DNA of 64,000 nt from Dactylococcopsis salina PCC 8305 (GTDB taxonomy: Bacteria > Cyanobacteriota > Cyanobacteriia > Cyanobacteriales > Rubidibacteraceae). The notes under the pieces are model-generated. The model was not told the origin of the DNA. It did no database searches and was given only the letters and a program-made list of their open reading frames with translations. The translations under genes and the position numbers were made by a program. How positions within the stretch are numbered: the first letter of the stretch is position 1; the number at the start of each line of letters is the position of its first letter. Below are positions 61,465 through 64,000 of the stretch, in pieces. The DNA lies in NCBI RefSeq assembly GCF_000317615.1, contig NC_019780.1, positions 2,129,840 through 2,193,839 of the forward strand. Reading direction: 5' to 3'.

Positions 61465-61911
61465 CTATTGTTGAAGAGAAGAATTAGAACTATCTTGAGG
61501 CTGGGGAACAACATAAGTCGATCTTACCTGTTGTTCAGCTTTAGGAGTCGCCACAAATCGCCCCTCCTCCAACAAATAAACCACTTTCTCCGCCCGAATA
61601 CTGTTTTCCCCTTGTAACACATAAACATCACCCGTGAGAACTAAACGACGTTCATTGCGGAAATATTGCGCTTGCGCCGCCGTCGCTTGTAACGCTTGAA
61701 GCGGATAATTAATTTGAACATTTCCTCGCGCTGTAATCACCCCAGTTTCCGAATTCGCTTCCTGAACATCAGATTGAACCGTCATCGTATTTTGTCCATT
61801 AGAATTGCCCGATTGAGCCAGAGAAGAAGTCGAAGAAAACGCCATCATTCCCAAGAGAGTAACAGCGAGAAAACCAGACTTAAGAGGAAAAAATAAACCT
61901 TGCTTAAACAT
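61465..61911 (-). CDS. lptA: LptA/OstA-like LPS transport periplasmic protein
   Basis: LptA bridges the periplasm for lipopolysaccharide transport. The 148-residue protein has a Sec signal peptide (about 1-32, cleavage near SLAQS) and the OstA core: MTVQSDVQEANSETGVITARGNVQINYP, QYFRNERRLVLTGDVYVLQGENSIRAEKVVYLLEEGRF. It is somewhat short, and its C-terminal tail is rich in Pro, Ser and Gln. It is followed by lptB on the same strand with a 7-bp gap, so the two are translated together. Confidence 0.92.
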   Translation of the reverse strand: MFKQGLFFPLKSGFLAVTLLGMMAFSSTSSLAQSGNSNGQNTMTVQSDVQEANSETGVITARGNVQINYPLQALQATAAQAQYFRNERRLVLTGDVYVLQGENSIRAEKVVYLLEEGRFVATPKAEQQVRSTYVVPQPQDSSNSSLQQ

Positions 61912-61964
61912 AATGTTGGGAATTTTGAGTTTCTATCTCCTAGAACACAGTTTATCGCACAAAA

Positions 61965-62421
61965 GTAGGTTGGGTGGAGAGAAACGAAACCCAACACCAA
62001 TATTTGTTATTTGTTATTTGTTATTTGTTATTTGTTATTTGTTATTTGTTATTTGTTCACTGGTCACTGGGAGACGTTCCATGGAACGTCTCTACATTGG
62101 TCACTGATTACTGGTCACTGATTACTGGTCACTGATTACTGGTCACTGGTCACTGATTACTGGTCACTGGTCACTGATTACTGGTCACTGGTCACTGGTC
62201 ACTGGTCACTGATTACTGGTCACTGATTACTGGTCACTGATTACTGGTCACTGGTCACTGATTACTGGTCACTGGTCACTGATTACTGGTCACTGATTAC
62301 TGGTCACTGATTACTGGTCACTGGTCACTGATTACTGGTCACTGGTCACTGATTACTGATTACTGGTCACTGGTCACTGGTCACTGATCACTGATCACTG
62401 GTCACTGGTCACTGATCACTG
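61965..62421. repeat. Largest composite heptamer array, ending inside the permease stop codon
   Basis: Order: GTAGGTTGGGTGG unit (61965-61997), TTATTTG heptamers (62001-62055), then about 50 TYACTGR heptamers (62056-62421) alternating TTACTGG and TCACTGR. A perfect 22-bp palindrome centred on CCATGG (62071-62092) interrupts the heptamer run. The last heptamer overlaps the stop codon of the minus-strand permease (TCA at 62416-62418). Confidence 0.93.
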
Positions 62422-63219
62422 TTTAACCCCAGTGGTGCTAATTCCCTGAATAAACTGGCGTTGTCCCACTAAAAACAACAGTATAACTGGAATCGTCGCC
62501 ATAATCACCGCCGCCATCAGTAAAGACCAATTACTGGTAAATTGTTCCTGAAACTGTGCCAAAGCCAACTGTACCGTTGTCAACTCGGGTCGCGTGGTGA
62601 ATACCAACGGCTTAAATAAATCATTCCATTCCCCAATAAACGTAAATAAAAACACCGTCACTAAAGCGGGACGGGCTAACGGAAGCATAATTTCCCGTAA
62701 AATTTGCCAACGACTCGCCCCATCTAAAAACGCCGCCTCTTCCAACGCGATCGGAATCGTTGTAAAATACTGACGCATCAAGAAAATACTAAACCCATTA
62801 ACAGCAGTCGGTAGAATCAACGCCCCATAAGTATTAATTAAACCGCCAAACTTTAACACCAAAAAAATCGGAATCACTAACAACTGAAACGGAATCACCA
62901 ACGTTGCTAAAATCACCAGTAACAAGCTCTGACGACCGCGAAACCGTAATCTAGCCAAAGCATAGCCAGCGAGAGAAGCCGTAATTAATTGTAGAGTAGT
63001 AACACTTAAAGCCACAAAAGTAGAATTCGCAAAAGCCAGTAAAAAATTTCCTTGTTGCCAAGCCTGTTGATAATTTTCTAAAGTTAGAGACGACAGATTA
63101 AAATTGGGACTAGCCGTCGTTCCCGAAGGAGCAAAAGACGTAAGCAAAATGATTAACAAAGGAGAGAGGACGATCGCGCCCCCCAGTAGTAGAATTAAGA
63201 AGCGAACAAAAGATTTCAT
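62416..63219 (-). CDS. Carbohydrate ABC transporter permease (MalG/GgtD-like)
   Basis: This is the inner-membrane permease subunit of a CUT1-type sugar importer. The 267-residue protein has six membrane segments (about 7-28, 66-90, 98-120, 130-150, 180-205 and 232-252). The cytoplasmic coupling EAA motif is EEAAFLDGASRWQILREIMLPLARPA. It has a short N-terminal periplasmic loop after TM1, typical of MalG-type permeases. The partner permease, ATPase and binding protein are not in the window, although upstream DNA here belongs to the divergent ado gene, so it may stand alone. In cyanobacteria this family includes the glucosylglycerol/trehalose/sucrose uptake system. The substrate is not assignable. 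Its stop codon lies in a heptamer repeat. Confidence 0.88.
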   Translation of the reverse strand: MKSFVRFLILLLGGAIVLSPLLIILLTSFAPSGTTASPNFNLSSLTLENYQQAWQQGNFLLAFANSTFVALSVTTLQLITASLAGYALARLRFRGRQSLLLVILATLVIPFQLLVIPIFLVLKFGGLINTYGALILPTAVNGFSIFLMRQYFTTIPIALEEAAFLDGASRWQILREIMLPLARPALVTVFLFTFIGEWNDLFKPLVFTTRPELTTVQLALAQFQEQFTSNWSLLMAAVIMATIPVILLFLVGQRQFIQGISTTGVKQ

Positions 63220-63353
63220 GTAACTTGTTAGGATGAAGGGGAACTAATCGTTTCTATAGAAAGATTCAACGAGGTAAAGTAGAGAATTTTGGCGAAAACG
63301 CCTAAGCTGAATATATTATTGGTGATAAGGAAGCCATAGGAGAAAATATACTT

Positions 63354-64000
63354 ATGCAAGATGTTGCAGTTACCCCAACCTTAGATTACACTAGCGAAAC
63401 TTATAAAGATGCCTATAGTCGGATCAACGCGATCGTAATCGAAGGGGAACAAGAAGCCAAGGACAACTATTTACATTTAATCCAACTCTTACCCGATAGT
63501 AAAGACGAACTAACCAGTCTCTCAAAAATGGAAGCCCGACACAAAAAAGGGTTTCAAGCCTGCGGCAAAAACTTGAGCGTTACCCCAGATATGGAATTCG
63601 CCCAAGAATTTTTCGCAGAATTACATCAAAACTTCCAAGATGCACTGGCAGAAGAAAAAGTAGTCACCTGCTTACTGATTCAATCTCTGATTATCGAATG
63701 TTTTGCCATCTCAGCATATAACATTTATATTCCCGTTGCCGATCCCTTTGCACGGAAAATCACCGAAGGAGTCGTCAAAGATGAATATACCCATCTCAAC
63801 TACGGGGAAGAATGGTTAAAAGCTCACTTTGACGAAGTTAAAGACGAATTAGAAGTCGCTAATCGTCAAAACCTTCCCATCATCTGGAAAATGCTTAACC
63901 AAGTCGCTGCGGATGCGAAAATTTTAGGCATGGAAAAAGACGCTCTCGTAGAAGACTTTATGATTGCTTATGGTGAAGCTCTCAGCAACATTGGCTTTAG
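63354..64000 (+). CDS. ado: Aldehyde-deformylating oxygenase (fatty alkane synthesis), 3'-truncated by window end
   Basis: ADO converts fatty aldehydes to alkanes/alkenes plus formate with a di-iron centre, and is specific to cyanobacteria. Residues 1-215 of a family length near 231 are visible. The six iron ligands are at E32, E60, H63, E115, E144 and H147, the same numbering as in Synechococcus elongatus, so the site is intact. Cys70 is also present. AGGAG (63337-63341) precedes the ATG at 63354. The gene runs off the window; the acyl-ACP reductase gene normally found next to it should lie beyond. It is divergent from the permease with a 134-bp promoter gap. Confidence 0.97.
   Translation, partial: MQDVAVTPTLDYTSETYKDAYSRINAIVIEGEQEAKDNYLHLIQLLPDSKDELTSLSKMEARHKKGFQACGKNLSVTPDMEFAQEFFAELHQNFQDALAEEKVVTCLLIQSLIIECFAISAYNIYIPVADPFARKITEGVVKDEYTHLNYGEEWLKAHFDEVKDELEVANRQNLPIIWKMLNQVAADAKILGMEKDALVEDFMIAYGEALSNIGF

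Overview
The window is a chromosomal stretch of a cyanobacterium. The evidence is a set of lineage-typical genes (ndhM of the NDH-1 complex, a CBS-CP12 fusion, a demethylphylloquinone methyltransferase-type gene, an aldehyde-deformylating oxygenase with all six iron ligands), frequent GCGATCGC (HIP1) octamers, and dense heptanucleotide short tandem repeats. A ProX-type osmolyte-binding lipoprotein and an MscS channel would suit a salt-exposed unicellular species (Halothece/Dactylococcopsis-like). That placement is inference.

Layout. 1-6.7 kb: an intact TnpB element abuts the 3' end of a secreted two-gene unit, a predicted glycan-active protein (clan GH-A-like barrel, RTX repeats, two LamG domains) and an exported FAD oxidoreductase. 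7-16 kb: DUF760 protein, a MutY-MutT fusion, MscS, a TPR protein, ProX-like lipoprotein, RsmE, a membrane-anchored PD-(D/E)XK protein and a nitronate monooxygenase-type enzyme. 16-24 kb: PP2C phosphatase, ndhM, anmK, hisH, a JAMM protease beside a MoeB-rhodanese protein, argB and a Uma2 protein. 24.2-26.85 kb: a complete-looking group II intron with a reverse transcriptase/maturase/HNH protein, lying inside a dispersed repeat. 27-33.9 kb: second Uma2, UPF0182 membrane protein, menG/ubiE, rlmD, an RsbW-like kinase and CBS-CP12. 33.9-35.5 kb: a small accessory block (ParA-like ATPase, unknown 152-aa protein, beheaded Mrr-like nuclease). 35.5-44.6 kb: leuC-leuD-rpiA, msrA, recJ, a holin-like membrane protein, HtrA protease and lipA. 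44.7-49 kb: tRNA-Pro(CGG) followed by a repeat-bounded accessory island with three tandem decayed Rpn-like genes and a MazEF-like toxin-antitoxin pair. 49.3-58 kb: two adjacent giant modular surface/secreted proteins with dockerin-like and cohesin-like modules. 58-64 kb: purB, hisIE, lptA-lptB, a sugar ABC permease and the start of ado.

The most striking feature is the repeat landscape. I see a 172-bp MITE with perfect 17-bp ends and 10-bp target duplications; a ~100-125-bp MITE family (TACCATTT...AAATGGTA) with 3-bp TWA duplications in four complete copies; a TATAGCAAT palindromic family; an inverted repeat (GTTGGGT...ACCCAAC) in many copies; three heptamer tandem families that occur as composites; a 71-bp tandem array; and a ~25-bp GC-rich array. 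Several repeats end exactly at genes and provide their stop codons (rsmE, hisH, the 152-aa gene, the ABC permease). The best candidates for undescribed biology are the cohesin/dockerin-like protein pair, the glycan-active secreted pair, the membrane-anchored nuclease, and the repeats that supply stop codons.
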